In this document: positions 37,480-47,155 of the stretch, piece after piece | How positions within the stretch are numbered: the first letter of the stretch is position 1 | How the letters are laid out: each line of letters opens with the position of its first letter | Source of the DNA: Variovorax sp. E3 | GTDB lineage: Bacteria > Pseudomonadota > Gammaproteobacteria > Burkholderiales > Burkholderiaceae_C | Assembly (NCBI RefSeq): GCF_016082275.1 | Contig: NZ_MOWM01000006.1 | Location: 61,665-125,664 of the forward strand | Length of the DNA: 64,000 nt | Reading direction: 5' to 3' | Position numbers and translations under genes: made by a program | Notes under the pieces: generated by a model | Told to the model about the DNA's origin: nothing | Seen by the model: the letters and a program-made list of their open reading frames with translations, nothing else | Databases searched by the model: none

Positions 37480-37533
37480 TCTTGCAGGGCGGCCCGGACG
37501 ACGAATTTCTCACTCTCTTGATTGGATACTGAT

Positions 37534-38507
37534 ATGAAGATTGCCGTGATACGTGCTGCGTGTGCCCTTTCGCTGGCATTGGCAGGGCTGGCGTATGCAG
37601 GGGACTACCCGGACAAGCCCATTCGCATCGTGGTTCCCTATCCACCGGGCGGCGCATCTGACGCGGTGTCCCGTCTGATCGGACAACAGCTGTCGCAGCG
37701 ACTCAAGCAGCCAGTCCTCGTCGAGAACAAGCCGGGTGCCACCGAACAGATCGCGGCCAGCTTCGTCGCCAAGGCGAGCCCGGACGGCTACACGATCCTG
37801 CTGGCCTCCACCGCAGGGCTTTCGGTCAATCCGACCCTCTACAAGGGACGGCTCGCTTACGACCCAGAAAAGGACCTCGCGCCGATCGTGATGGCCGTGA
37901 CTCTTCCCAGCGTGGTCATGGTTCATCCTTCGATGCCGGTCAATTCGATCGACGAACTCACGGCGTTCGCGCGGTCTTCGACGACACCGATCAACTACGC
38001 TTCCAGCGGTGCCGGCAACCCCAGCCACCTGGGCATGGAGTTGTACAAGCGCGCGGCGTCTATCGAGATGACGCACGTGCCTACAAGGGTGGAGCGCCCG
38101 CGCTGCAGGATCTCATGTCCGGGCAGGTGCCGGTGATGATGGCCATCGGCCCGGAGTCGATGCCGATGGCCAAGGCCGGCCGGTTGAGGGCGCTCGCAGT
38201 CACCACAGCGAAGCGCTCGCCCGCCTATCCCGGATTGCCCGCAGTTTCCGAGACCAAGGGCTTTGCCAATTTCGAGCTGCTGCACTGGTTTGCACTGCTG
38301 GCGCCCGCCCGGACGCCCGACGCTGTCATTGCACTGCTGAACAAGAACGTGAATGACATCCTGAAGGACCCGGAGATGAAGAACAAGCTGCTTGAAATGG
38401 GAATGGAGCTCGAAGGCGGCTCACCGCAGCGATTGGCCGAAACGATCAAGCGGGACCGCCTCAAGTGGGAGAAGGTGATCATCGAATCGAACATCAGGAT
38501 CGACTGA
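37534..38507 (+). CDS. Bug-type (TctC) periplasmic solute receptor, second copy (one-base frameshift)
   Basis: 324 residues after repair. The signal peptide ends LAYAG; then DYPDKPIRIVVPYPPGGASD, VENKPGATEQIA and SPDGYTILLASTAG. One C is missing near 38088: CAC-GTG-CCT should read CAC-GTG-CC-x-TAC, giving HVPYKGGAPALQDLMSG. It differs from the first copy along its whole length, so the pair is not a recent duplication. Two receptors with one amidase suggest related ligands. Confidence 0.87.
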
Positions 38508-38548
38508 TCCGCACCTACTAACATCATCATCCGAAAGAGAGAATCGAC

Positions 38549-39232
38549 ATGGTCTTTGCTGGCGAAGGCATCCTGATTTCATCCATGGAAGTGCTCCCGG
38601 ACGAGGTGGCTGACTTCAATGAGTGGTTCGACCGTGAGCATCTGGCCGAGAGAGTGGCAATACTTGGCTTTCTCGAGGCGAGACGGTATGAATCTGTGGG
38701 CACGCCAACCCGCTACCTGCAGATCTACAACACCACCAGCTTCGATGTGCTGAACGGTGCGCCCTACAAGGCGGCCCTGGCGAACCAGACCGCGTGGTCG
38801 AATCACCACATTTCCCGATTCATCGCGCCGACGCGTGTGGTCGGACGCTTGGTGCACAGCGCAGGGTTCGCGCGAGGCGTTGCAGTCGCACTGATGCGGC
38901 TGCGACCGTCTGGCGATCCAGCCATGATGCCGACGCTTGCGGGCGTTCTGGAAGTGCTCGACCAACCGGGCACGGCTTCGATCCACTTTGTCGAGGCCGA
39001 TGCCGGCCTTTCCAGGCCGGTGACGGCGGATTCGGGCTACGTGGGCAGTGAAGACTGTTATGTGGTCATCGAATGCACCAGCGAGGCCGCCGCCGAAAAA
39101 ATCATCGCCCGACTGGGAGCGCCATTGGAGAAGTATGGAGAACTCATCGACGCGCGAGTTTTCCGGTATCGCATGGATATCAGCGCATCGGCGCTTGCGA
39201 TGCGCCAACCGCGTTTCGTACGGACGAACTGA
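38549..39232 (+). CDS. Hypothetical protein, dimeric alpha/beta-barrel (DUF4286/EthD-like)
   Basis: 227 residues. The N-terminal pattern SSMEVLPDEVADFNEWFDRE and GFLEARRYESVGTPTRYLQIY is that of ferredoxin-like dimeric barrels often found beside aromatic catabolic genes; a second half-repeat follows at about 110-215. There is no signal peptide. It is the last gene of the RraA/amidase/Bug operon, 41 bases after the second receptor. The reaction, if any, is unknown. Confidence 0.7.
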   Translation: MVFAGEGILISSMEVLPDEVADFNEWFDREHLAERVAILGFLEARRYESVGTPTRYLQIYNTTSFDVLNGAPYKAALANQTAWSNHHISRFIAPTRVVGRLVHSAGFARGVAVALMRLRPSGDPAMMPTLAGVLEVLDQPGTASIHFVEADAGLSRPVTADSGYVGSEDCYVVIECTSEAAAEKIIARLGAPLEKYGELIDARVFRYRMDISASALAMRQPRFVRTN

Positions 39233-39507
39233 CTGCGCACTGGTTGCCCACGCAGGACGATCGTTCCGGAACAGGGAAGCTCGACAACCGGTAGCTTCGC
39301 TCGATCGGCGTGAAGACGGCCAACACCTTGCTCAGCCACAGCCTCGTCGCACTCATCGGCCTCTCGGTCTCTCGGTGAGCGTCCAGTCCAACCATCTTGA
39401 AAACCTGCTCGGAGCATAGGAGCCTAGTCCCCATCAACAACTCTTGGTGGACACGTGAGCACTATTCCCGATCAACAAGGCGGTACCGGCAGCGCCACGG
39501 TGGATGG
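39233..39507. other. Intergenic stretch without recognisable gene
   Basis: 275 bases between the last operon gene and the tannase tail. I see no conserved reading frame, repeat or RNA in it. Confidence 0.5.
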
Positions 39508-39600
39508 TCAGGGTAATGACGCAACACAACGATAGCTTTCAGCCTTCGTCACGTCGCCCGACACGTACGCCGGGTAGTTCGGGTAGCGGCACATGGGGCG
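39508..39600 (-). pseudogene. C-terminal scrap of a tannase/feruloyl-esterase gene
   Basis: About 30 codons reading RPMCRYPNYPAYVSGD then KAESYRCVASLP and a stop. This is the conserved Cys-bounded end of the tannase family. The rest was lost at the junction with the IS21 fragment at about 39601-39619. It shows that a feruloyl-esterase gene once stood here. Confidence 0.55.
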
Positions 39601-39618
39601 TGTCGCCAGAGTGCTAAA

Positions 39619-39952
39619 GGGCGTCGAACAGCATCTCGTGGCCTTGGCTCGGATATGCCACCAGCCAGAACGCACGGCTCGCGCACAGCTTCAGGTGCGA
39701 CACCTGCATGCGGTAGTAGATGCCGCCGACAACCAGGCCTTCTTCGCTCCAATCGAACTGGAAGGCCTCGCCCAGCTCGAAGTTCAGCGGTACGAACGCC
39801 GTGACGTTGACTGTCTGCCCCTCACCCTGGCGCCACGTCCGCACGAAATCGGTGATGGCTGAGTAGCCGCCGCTGTAGCCCGCAGCCTTGATCTCGGCGT
39901 GCAACGCGCGTGCCGTGCGTCGTTCGTGCTTGGGCCGCCTGGCATCGGCCGT
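39619..39952 (-). repeat. istA-internal direct repeat, copy 2 (partner at 15225-15558)
   Basis: Aligns without gaps to 15225-15558 in the same orientation, about 92% identical by eye. Confidence 0.75.
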
Positions 39953-40129
39953 CAATGCCTGCTTGAGCGCTTCCTCAAACGGGCTGAGCTTGTTCGGGCG
40001 CGGCTCGCGCCGGTACTTCGGCGCCTCCTTCACTGGTGCGCGCAGCCACTTCGACACCGTGTTGCGAGACAGCCCCGTCCTGCGCGCTATCTCTCGCTCT
40101 GACCTTGCCTCGTTTCCACGTACATCAAG

Positions 40130-40992
40130 TCATGCAGGCAAGAGGCTGCGCTCTCTTGTGACCGGGGCGAGGTATCCGTTTGCCGAGTGAATTCGCACGC
40201 GGTTGTAAAAGCCCTCGATCCAGTCGACGATGTCCAGGCGAGCCTGGGCCCGGGTGTCATAGCGTACCTGGTAGATGCGCTCGACTTTGAAGGTCTTGAA
40301 GAAGCTCTCCATCGCCGCGTTGTCCCAGCAATTGACCTTCCTGCTCATCGACATCGTGATCCCGAAGTTCGCCGCCAGCCGGCGGTATTCATGGCTGGCA
40401 TATTGACTGCCCCTGTCCGTGTGAACGAGCAGCCCGACGCCGGGCTTGCGTTGCCAATATGCCGATCTCAAGGCCGCGCACACCAGCTTCGCATCAATCA
40501 TTTCAGACATCGACCAGCCCACGATGCGGCGGCTGGCCAGATCCATCACCGCGGCCAGGTACAGCCAGCCTTCGCCCGTGGCAACATAGGTTATACGGCC
40601 ACCCACGCTCGATTCGGCCGCCAGCCGTCGAAGCGCCGATCCAGAATGTTGGCAGCCACCGGCAGGCGGTGGGTCGAATCCGTGGTCACGACGTATGCGC
40701 GCCGATAGACCGGGCGCAAGCCCTGACGCCTGAGACTTCGACGAACCCGCTCGGCGCTCACGCACTGGCCCTGTTGGCGAAGCTGCTGCGTGATACGAGG
40801 CCGTCCGTAGCTTCTTCGGCTGTCACGATGGATCGTCGCCACCTGCGCATCCAGGGCCATGTTCGCCAGTGCCCGTGCGCTGGGCGGCCGCACGCGCCAT
40901 TGACAGTACCCCGTGCGGGACACCCCAAGCACCCGGCACAGCCGGCTGATCGTGTACTCGTCGCGATGATGCTCGATCCAGGCGTACTTCAT
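40130..40992 (-). CDS. IS3-family transposase OrfB (one-base frameshift)
   Basis: About 287 residues after repair. The N-terminal IS3 helper part reads MKYAWIEHHRDEYTISRLCR. The rve integrase core has ITYVATGEGWLYLAAVMDLA, LLVHTDRGSQYAS (second Asp) and NCWDNAAMESFFKTFKVE (Glu). One base is missing near 40595: GCC-GTATAACC should read GCC-GAT-ATA-ACC, which also restores the first catalytic Asp. Its ATG overlaps the orfA stop (ATGA), so OrfB can be made by coupling as well as by the frameshift fusion usual in this family. Confidence 0.85.
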
Positions 40993-41309
40993 CGCGACAC
41001 CTTGGCAAAGTACGCCGTCGCTTTTCGAAGCACTTCCACATCGAGCTTCGCGTCGGCCAGCTCCTTGCGAAGCCGGCTGTTCTCGGCTTCCAGTTCCGTC
41101 ACCGGCCGACGAAGTGGCTGCGCAGAACTCGTTTCGGGCACCGGCGGCAAGTCCACCGGCCTGCGCTTGCGCGACCAGTTGCTCAACGTCGCCGAGGGAA
41201 TTCCCAGCCTTCGCGCGGCCTCGTGGCCACCCACCGAATCCGACAGCCTGATCGCTTCGATCTTGAACTCATCCGTGTATTGCCGCTTGGGCACATTGCC
41301 ATCTCTCAT
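40989..41309 (-). CDS. IS3-family transposase OrfA
   Basis: 106 residues from the ATG at 41309 (MRDGNVPKRQYTDEFKIEAI). A helix-turn-helix (VGGHEAARRLGIPSATLSNW) is followed by a leucine-zipper-like coil (VTELEAENSRLRKELADAKL), the standard OrfA layout. A longer start at 41339 is possible but would add only a polar leader. Confidence 0.87.
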   Translation of the reverse strand: MRDGNVPKRQYTDEFKIEAIRLSDSVGGHEAARRLGIPSATLSNWSRKRRPVDLPPVPETSSAQPLRRPVTELEAENSRLRKELADAKLDVEVLRKATAYFAKVSR

Positions 41310-41650
41310 TTCTTTTCTCCGTACTCCAGAAGTTATCAACTTCTTGCTGTACGTGAAATCGAGGCACGGTCACTCCGACAGCTTGTCCCTCGCGTGCAGC
41401 CGTCGGATCTTGCCAATCATGTCCATGGTGATCACTCCTCGAACCCCGCCGCTTAAATAAACAGCAGGGTAGGTTGAACACCTGGCTCACTTTTACTTCG
41501 GCACTACCTACAAAACTGGCTCAGTTTCCGGTCGGCGCCAACACGCACGGTCGGCTTGGGCGAACGAATACGCACCGAATCCCGCCTTGGCGCGGTCGTT
41601 GCCGTCCGTCGATGGTTCAAACGGTTGAGCCGGTACCAGATCTGAATCCT

Positions 41651-42253
41651 TCAGGCAAGCAAGGATTGCGCGGTGGCCCAGCGCTGAGTTCGGATAGCGT
41701 CGACCTGTCCGGCTTTGATCGCTGCGATGATCTCTTCCTGCGTGCCAAATTCGACTACCTGCTCAGAGAAACTCCGAGCCGCCTTGGCGGTGCCCACTTG
41801 CACAGTTCCCTTGACGACGCCCAGCCGCGCACCCGATTTTGAGACCAAGGCATAGCTCGACACGTGCTTCGGGTTGCTCGCACGAACGATCATGCCGCCG
41901 ACAAGCGCCCAGATCGGATTGGAGTACGCCACCGTTCTGCAGCGCTCGGGTGTCACGAAGAGACCGGTGTTCATCGTCCACCGCCCGGAGGCTACCCTCG
42001 GGCAGTAGATCGGCGAACTCCACCTTTTTCACCTCCACATTCTTGATGCCCATTCTGGCCAGAACGGCCCGTGCGACGTCGACGTCCGAACCTGCTGGTT
42101 GACCGTTGATCGTCGCTGCGAGCGGTGGCCTTCGATGTACGCGAAAGTAACCTCCTCTTGAGCCATTGCCGGCGCACTGAACGCGGCGGCAATAGCAAGA
42201 GCGGAAGCCAAAAGGGAACGCTTGAAGATTAAATGCACCTCCAAGAAGTTCAT
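41651..42253 (-). pseudogene. Family-3 ABC solute-binding protein (EhuB-like), frameshifted and shortened
   Basis: A signal peptide (FKRSLLASALAIAAAFSAPA) and the start EEVTFAY lead into GQPAGSDVDVARAVLARMG in another frame, then TGLFVTPERCRTVAYSNPIW and LGVVKGTVQVGTAKAA. The order matches ectoine/amino-acid binding proteins, but at least two frame changes occur and the end (RWATAQSLLA) comes about 70 residues early. The start overlaps the end of the livF fragment by four bases. Confidence 0.6.
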
Positions 42254-42935
42254 GGGATTGAGGCATAGGCCGAATGCGAAGCACATCGCCGCTGGAGTCG
42301 CACACCGCTCATGTATGCGGCTCGAACAGGCGGATCGCCCGCAAGCATGTGCGAAGGACCGGTCTGGGCGATGCGCACTTGGTCCACTACATAGGCGCGC
42401 GATGAAAGATTCAGCGCCGTACCGACGTCTTGCTCAACCAGCAAGATGGCGACACCAAGTTGATTGACCCGACGCAGCGCCTCAGCCAATTCCCCGACCG
42501 GCCGCGGAGACAAGCCAAGCGAAAGCTCATCGATTATCAACAGGCGTGGATCGGCCATGAGGCCTCGCCCGATCGCACACATATGCTGTTCGCCTCCAGA
42601 CATCGTGGTCGCGTCCTGCCGAGCGCGCTCGCGCAGTTTCGGGAAAACCTCATAGACTCGTATCGAGTGTCTTGCGCACTTCCGCATGGTCGCGACGCAA
42701 GAAGGCGCCCATAAGCAGGTTGTCCTCAACGCTCATTGATCGAAACAGGCGTTGGCTTTCTGGCACATGAATGAGACCCGAAGCTACGCGCCGCTGAGGC
42801 GCCACAGTGTGCAGCGTTGCTTGACCCAACTGCACCGTGCCCTGACCGGAGTTCGCCAATCCGGATAGAGCGTGCATAAGAGTCGATTTCCCAGCACCGT
42901 TGGAACCAATCAGCGCCACTACCTTACCCGCGGCA
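42250..42935 (-). pseudogene. LivF-like branched-chain amino acid ABC ATPase, 5'-truncated and frameshifted
   Basis: Walker A VVALIGSNGAGKSTLMHAL and LIHVPESQRLFRSMSVEDN are in one frame. After a break near 42655 come MSGGEQHMCAIGRGL (signature) and LLIIDELSLGLSP (Walker B, with Leu where the family has Pro). The first 25-30 residues are lost at about 42935, where the sequence joins an oxidoreductase fragment on the other strand. Confidence 0.65.
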
Positions 42936-43417
42936 TCCACTCGCTTGCCGAGCTTGCCAAGGAACTGGATCCCCATGTCAAACCCACGACGCTGGGGGAC
43001 GCGCTGACAGTCGACGTCGTCATTCTTGATGTGCCGTTTCGCGCGTATGCCAGCGTGGCCGCTGCCTTGGCCGACTGGTCCGGCAAGATCGTCGTCGACG
43101 CCATGAACACCTATGGCGTGTCCCCGGAGGAACTGAAAGGCCAGGCGTCCAGCCATGTGGTTGCAGCGGCGTTCAGGGGTGCGGATGTCGTCAAGACATT
43201 CAATCAGCTGCCAGCCAAGCTGCTGGCGATGAGCCCGGGCGCAGGGCGGCCGGCGCGTCATGTTCATCGCCGGTGACGCGCAGGCGGCCTCGGGCGCCAT
43301 TGCGAAGCTGGTGGACGACCTCGCTTTGCCGCGATGGTGCTGGGAAAGATCGCCGAAGGCGGCGCGCTGCTCGGCATGGGCGGCCCGCTGATTCTGCAGA
43401 ACCTGGTCAAGTACTGA
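42936..43417 (+). pseudogene. NADPH-dependent F420-reductase-like protein, 5'-truncated
   Basis: It begins inside the Rossmann fold (SLAELAKELDPHVKPTTLGD), continues DVVILDVPFRAYASV, IVVDAMNTYG and VVAAAFRGADVVKTFNQLPA, then needs one base near 43245 (RRVMFIAGDAQAA) and one near 43322 (GG read as G) to reach LLGMGGPLILQNLVKY and the stop at 43415-43417. The NADP-binding start is missing, so it is dead. Confidence 0.6.
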
Positions 43418-43855
43418 GCAAAGCTCGTGAAGGCGCGTCGGGGAGGAGGCCGCCGCGCGCGCTTCCCGACCGCAGTGGTAATGCCGTTGGACGCTCGATC
43501 TGACTTCGCTCGCACCAACGGACGTTGCTCATTCCTGCGTGCAAGGTTATCGGTCGCCTGTGATCGACTGCTTCGATCCGCGAATTTTGCGCATGGAGGC
43601 GATCTGCACCACCGAGGGAGCGGCGAAGCGACAAGCGCGGCTTGCCATGTCCGACAGCGCCCAGGCCCCGGCAATCGCCCGACAGCGGCATCGGTGCGAG
43701 TGCTCGGCGCTGTGCCTGCAGTCCGCGCTTTTCTTCCTCTGCCTCCCGCCGGATCAGAGTCCGGACGATCTGTCGGAGCCGCATGCCGCCGGAGCTCTCG
43801 AGAAGCACGATGTCGCCCGAAGCAGACCTTCCAGCTGCGACCTGCAAGCTCTGCG
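43418..43855. other. 438-bp stretch without recognisable gene
   Basis: Between the reductase fragment and the monooxygenase gene. Open frames exist on both strands but show no family pattern I know. I see no repeat or terminator. Confidence 0.4.
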
Positions 43856-45016
43856 TTATGCCGCCAGCTTCATCGCCGCGGGCGCGTAGGCCTGGCGCAG
43901 GCCGGCCTTTTCGAGCAACGGCATCACTTCGGCGTTCCATTGCTTGATGCCGCTGTTGTAGTCCAGCCAACTCAGGCAGACGCCGTCCACACCAGCCTCC
44001 GACAGCATGCCCAGATGATCGACCATCATCTGGGGTGTGCCCACCAGCGGGAAGCCTGCCCAGCCAGCCTTGAAGTGGTAGCGGAACTGCTCCGCTTGTT
44101 CAGGCGTGAAGATGCCCGTCTGGATGCCGAGTTCCTTGACGATGTTCTCGCAGGCCTCGTCGTCGCCGTATTCGAGCACGTAGCGGTCTACATATTGCTG
44201 CGCCTTGGCCAGCGTTTGCGCGACCGAGACGTAGGAGTAGCACCACACCTTGAGATCCCGGCCGAACTCGTTCTTGGCCAGGTCCTTGTAGGCGCGCACC
44301 TGCTTGCTCACGCCGGCGAGGTCATGCGAACCGAGGATGATGAACGCGGCGTCGCAATGCTCGGCACAGAAGCGCATGCCACGCGGTGACCCCCCCGCAT
44401 TGATCAGGAAGGGGCGGTTCAGCGGCTTGGGTTCCGAGAACGCCTGCACCAGGTTGAAGTACTTGCTCTTGTGGTCGAAGTAGCCCTTCTTCGTCCAGGC
44501 CTCCTGCGCGACGGCAAGCCAGTCGTCGGCGAGGGCATAGCGCTCGTCATGCTCCATCATCGAGCCGCCGAACATCCTCATCTCCGGCCCGAACCAGCCG
44601 CAGATCATGTTCAGGCCGAAGCGGCCACCGCTGATGTGGTCGATCGTGGCCGCCTGCTTGGCTGCGAACAGCGGATGCACGGTCGGCAGGTGTGAGGTCG
44701 TGATGGTCGCGATCTGCTTTGTGGACGCCGCGACGGCGGCCGCCCAGGTATAGGTCTCCAGGCTGGTGCCGCCGAAGTTGCTGTCGCCGCCGAAGCCGCG
44801 CCAGCGGCCGATGGGAATGGCGGCCTCGAAGCCGGCGGCATCGGCAATCTGCACCGTCTCCAGGTTCGTGCGCCAGTTGTCGGCCTGATGAACTTCAGGT
44901 GCGGTGGTGATGGCGCAGCCGCCATGCGCGTTGATCGCGAAGACGCCGAGCTTCATCTTGTTCGGCGAACTGGCCATCGGGTTGGGCTGCACGTGAGGCG
45001 TAGCTGTGTTGCTCAT
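43856..45016 (-). CDS. LLM-class flavin-dependent monooxygenase (SfnG/SsuD/RutA-like)
   Basis: 386 residues of the bacterial-luciferase fold: MKLGVFAINAHGG at the start of the barrel, RWRGFGGDSNFGGTSLETYT, AAKQAATIDHISGGRFGLNM and INAGGSPRGMRF (FMN phosphate site). The layout is closest to dimethylsulfone, alkanesulfonate and pyrimidine monooxygenases, which use FMNH2 supplied by a separate reductase. Such a reductase and RibBA are encoded upstream in the same operon. The substrate is unknown; a carbon-sulfur or carbon-nitrogen bond is plausible. It is the last gene of the operon. Confidence 0.9.
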   Translation of the reverse strand: MSNTATPHVQPNPMASSPNKMKLGVFAINAHGGCAITTAPEVHQADNWRTNLETVQIADAAGFEAAIPIGRWRGFGGDSNFGGTSLETYTWAAAVAASTKQIATITTSHLPTVHPLFAAKQAATIDHISGGRFGLNMICGWFGPEMRMFGGSMMEHDERYALADDWLAVAQEAWTKKGYFDHKSKYFNLVQAFSEPKPLNRPFLINAGGSPRGMRFCAEHCDAAFIILGSHDLAGVSKQVRAYKDLAKNEFGRDLKVWCYSYVSVAQTLAKAQQYVDRYVLEYGDDEACENIVKELGIQTGIFTPEQAEQFRYHFKAGWAGFPLVGTPQMMVDHLGMLSEAGVDGVCLSWLDYNSGIKQWNAEVMPLLEKAGLRQAYAPAAMKLAA

Positions 45017-45070
45017 GAAAATCTCCGGTTGTTGAAATAGGTGGCTTCTTGTCGAGCCTTGGGCTGTCGC

Positions 45071-46471
45071 TCAGGTCAGCGCGTCGGAGCGCCAGACCAT
45101 CATCTTTTCCGTCTGCATTTCACGCATCGTGTGCGGCATGCCTCCGACGCCATGTCCCGAGACCCGGGCCCCGGCGAACGGCATCCAGTCGACCCGGAAC
45201 AAGGTGTTTTCGTTGACCATGATGGCCGTGCCGTCCAGGTGGCGATAGCAATGCATGGCGGTGTCGATGTCGCGGCTGAATACAGCAGCCTGAAATGAAT
45301 AGGGCAGCTCGTTGGACATGGCGATCGCCGCATCGATGTCTTCGTAGCCGTACACGCAAACCACGGGTCCGAAGACCTCCTTGCGGGTCACGTCGGCGTC
45401 GCCGGGTGGATCGAGCAGCACCGTATTGGCGTAGCAGCTGGCAGAGACCTTCTTGCCGCCGGCGACGAGCTTTGCGCCACCGCTCAATGCGTCATCGACC
45501 CAGCGCCCGACGCGATCCACCTCTTTGTGGCTGATCAGCGGACCCACGTCGGTGGACATCGAAAGCGGGTTTCCGATCACCATCTTGTTGCCCAGCGCGG
45601 CCAGGCCCTGTGCGACATCCGAGGCGATGCTGCGGTGGCAGAACACGCGTTGCACACCCACGCAGGCCTGGCCGGCGTGCCAGAAGGCGCCGCGCGCAAT
45701 GCGCGGCATGGCCATGGCCAGATCGGCGTCGTGCGAGACGATCACCGGTGCGACGCCCCCGTGTTCGAGCGCGCAACGGGTGCCCGGCGCCAGCTTGGAG
45801 CGCAGGCTCCAGCCGACGGCCGCGGAGCCGATGAAAGTGAAGAAGCCCACGCGTGGGTCGGTCACCATTCGCGTGGCCAGGTCCAGGTCCTGCGGCAGAA
45901 CCATCTGCGCCCATCCGGGGGGAAGCCCGGCCTCGAGGAAGATGTCGATGAGCGTCTTGCAAGACAACGGCGTGGTGGCTGCCGGCTTGACGATGACGGG
46001 GGCGCCGACCGCCACGGCGGGTGCCACCTGATGGACGACCAGATTGAAGGGGTGGTTGAACGCACTGACGCCGACCACGACGCCGATGGGTTCGAACTGG
46101 GTGAAGGCGACGCGACCGGCCGATGTGGCATTGAGGTCCATCGGGATGACGTGGCCTGCCCTGGTGCGCATTTCCTCGATGCAGGTGTGGATGCCGTCGA
46201 TGCCACGATCGACTTCGACCAGCGAGTCCTTCAGGGGCTTGCCGCCTTCATGCGCAGCCTGCCGTGCGATCTCCTCGCGCCGCGAGCCGATGATCTCGGC
46301 CGCGCGCTTGAGGATCGCCAAGCGCTGCTGTTTGGGTAGCCATTGCCGACGGTCGCGAAACAGGGCATGGGCGGTGGACAGGGCACGCTCTACATCCTCC
46401 GGCGTGGCCGTGGCCACCTGGCCGACGGGGGCGCCGTCAAAGGGGGAATACACATCAACCATTGCGCTCAT
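45071..46471 (-). CDS. NAD-dependent aldehyde dehydrogenase
   Basis: 466 residues with Asn140 (SAFNHPFNLV), Glu236 (ALEHGGVAP) and Cys270 (HAGQACVGVQR). The sequence is of the broad ALDH class near lactaldehyde and glyceraldehyde-3-phosphate NADP types. It presumably oxidises the aldehyde released by the monooxygenase encoded 54 bases downstream. No signal peptide. Confidence 0.92.
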   Translation of the reverse strand: MSAMVDVYSPFDGAPVGQVATATPEDVERALSTAHALFRDRRQWLPKQQRLAILKRAAEIIGSRREEIARQAAHEGGKPLKDSLVEVDRGIDGIHTCIEEMRTRAGHVIPMDLNATSAGRVAFTQFEPIGVVVGVSAFNHPFNLVVHQVAPAVAVGAPVIVKPAATTPLSCKTLIDIFLEAGLPPGWAQMVLPQDLDLATRMVTDPRVGFFTFIGSAAVGWSLRSKLAPGTRCALEHGGVAPVIVSHDADLAMAMPRIARGAFWHAGQACVGVQRVFCHRSIASDVAQGLAALGNKMVIGNPLSMSTDVGPLISHKEVDRVGRWVDDALSGGAKLVAGGKKVSASCYANTVLLDPPGDADVTRKEVFGPVVCVYGYEDIDAAIAMSNELPYSFQAAVFSRDIDTAMHCYRHLDGTAIMVNENTLFRVDWMPFAGARVSGHGVGGMPHTMREMQTEKMMVWRSDALT

Positions 46472-46523
46472 CGGTACTTCTCCATCAAGTCTTGGGGTTC
46501 AGCGGTGTGACAGCGCAAAAGAG

Positions 46524-47132
46524 TCAGGCCGGTGGCATGTCGCGGGGCAGGGTGCTGGCGAACGCGGCCCTTGCGCGCAGCTGTGCAGCGAGTGCGTCGA
46601 GCTTCGGCGTTCGGGGCAGCCATGGGGCCGAAGGGAAGCGAAAGCGCACGTAGTCAACGAGCACCACGGTGCAGATGACCGCCAGATCGGGCGTCGATGC
46701 GCCCGGGGAGGGCGGCTCGGCTTCCAGCCGTGACAGCGCCTGGACCATGGAGCGGCGCCGGCGCAGACCCACCGGCGACTCGTCGAAGGAGGCGTCGGTC
46801 ATCTTGCGGCCGATGATGATGGCCGCCGCCGCATCGATGCCTCCCATGGCAATGCCCATGGTCGACAGCACGGCCGGCGCGTCGTTGCCGAGCAGCGTGG
46901 GCTGCGGGTGCTGGCGCTCGAGCCACAGCATGATCAACAGGCTTTCGGTCAGTGCCTGCCCGTTGTCCAGTACCAGCGTGGGAACCCGGGCGCTCGGGTT
47001 GGCCTTCAACAGCTCGGGGGCGTCCTTCCAGGGATCCGTCAGCTGAGGCTGGACGTCGGCGACGCCTTTTTCGGCGAGTGCGATCCGCACCAGGCGCGCA
47101 TAGGGGGAAGTGGTGCTGAAGAACAGTTTCAT
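46524..47132 (-). CDS. Glutathione S-transferase family protein
   Basis: 202 residues. The N-terminal thioredoxin fold (KLFFSTTSPYARLVRIALAE, with the active Ser/Tyr region) contains ARVPTLVLDNGQALTESLLI, the glutathione cis-Pro and Glu-Ser motif; the C-terminal domain is helical. AGGAG precedes the ATG at 47132. It may protect against or process a reactive product of the pathway. Confidence 0.9.
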   Translation of the reverse strand: MKLFFSTTSPYARLVRIALAEKGVADVQPQLTDPWKDAPELLKANPSARVPTLVLDNGQALTESLLIMLWLERQHPQPTLLGNDAPAVLSTMGIAMGGIDAAAAIIIGRKMTDASFDESPVGLRRRRSMVQALSRLEAEPPSPGASTPDLAVICTVVLVDYVRFRFPSAPWLPRTPKLDALAAQLRARAAFASTLPRDMPPA

Positions 47133-47155
47133 GGGATTGCTCCTGGCTTCGCGCT

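Larger units (their letters stand above)
40100..41372 (-). mobile_element. Complete IS3-family element with inverted repeats and target duplication
   Basis: 1,273 bp. Terminal inverted repeats of 30 bp (40100-40129 and 41343-41372) agree at 26 positions and start TGACC(T/G)TGCCTCG. The direct repeat CTC at 40097-40099 and 41373-41375 is the 3-bp target duplication. It carries orfA and orfB and lies inside istA of the IS21 fragment. Confidence 0.88.
39614..41426 (-). pseudogene. istA: istA transposase 5' half, interrupted by IS3 (copy 2)
   Basis: Starts MDMIGKIRRLHARDKLSE at 41426, is cut by the IS3 after codon 18, and resumes as EIARRTGLSRNTVSKWLRA at 40099 with the correct continuation. It then runs KYRREPRPNKLSPFEEALKQ to GHEMLFDAL, where it is truncated at 39614. 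Removing the IS3 and one copy of its target duplication restores the frame. Confidence 0.8.
39601..41540 (-). mobile_element. IS21-family element fragment (copy 2), split by an IS3 element
   Basis: Carries the istA 5' half in two pieces (41426-41373 and 40099-39614) around the inserted IS3. Beyond the istA start, at 41482-41497 and 41516-41529, lie two direct copies of CTGGCTCA(C/G)TTT, like the repeated terminal sites of IS21 elements. The 3' part of istA and all of istB are missing. Confidence 0.65.

Noticed and set aside
13494..41540. Composite transposon made of the two IS21 copies
   Set aside because: Neither copy has both ends or an intact transposase, and they lack opposite complementary parts needed to move the segment by transposition.
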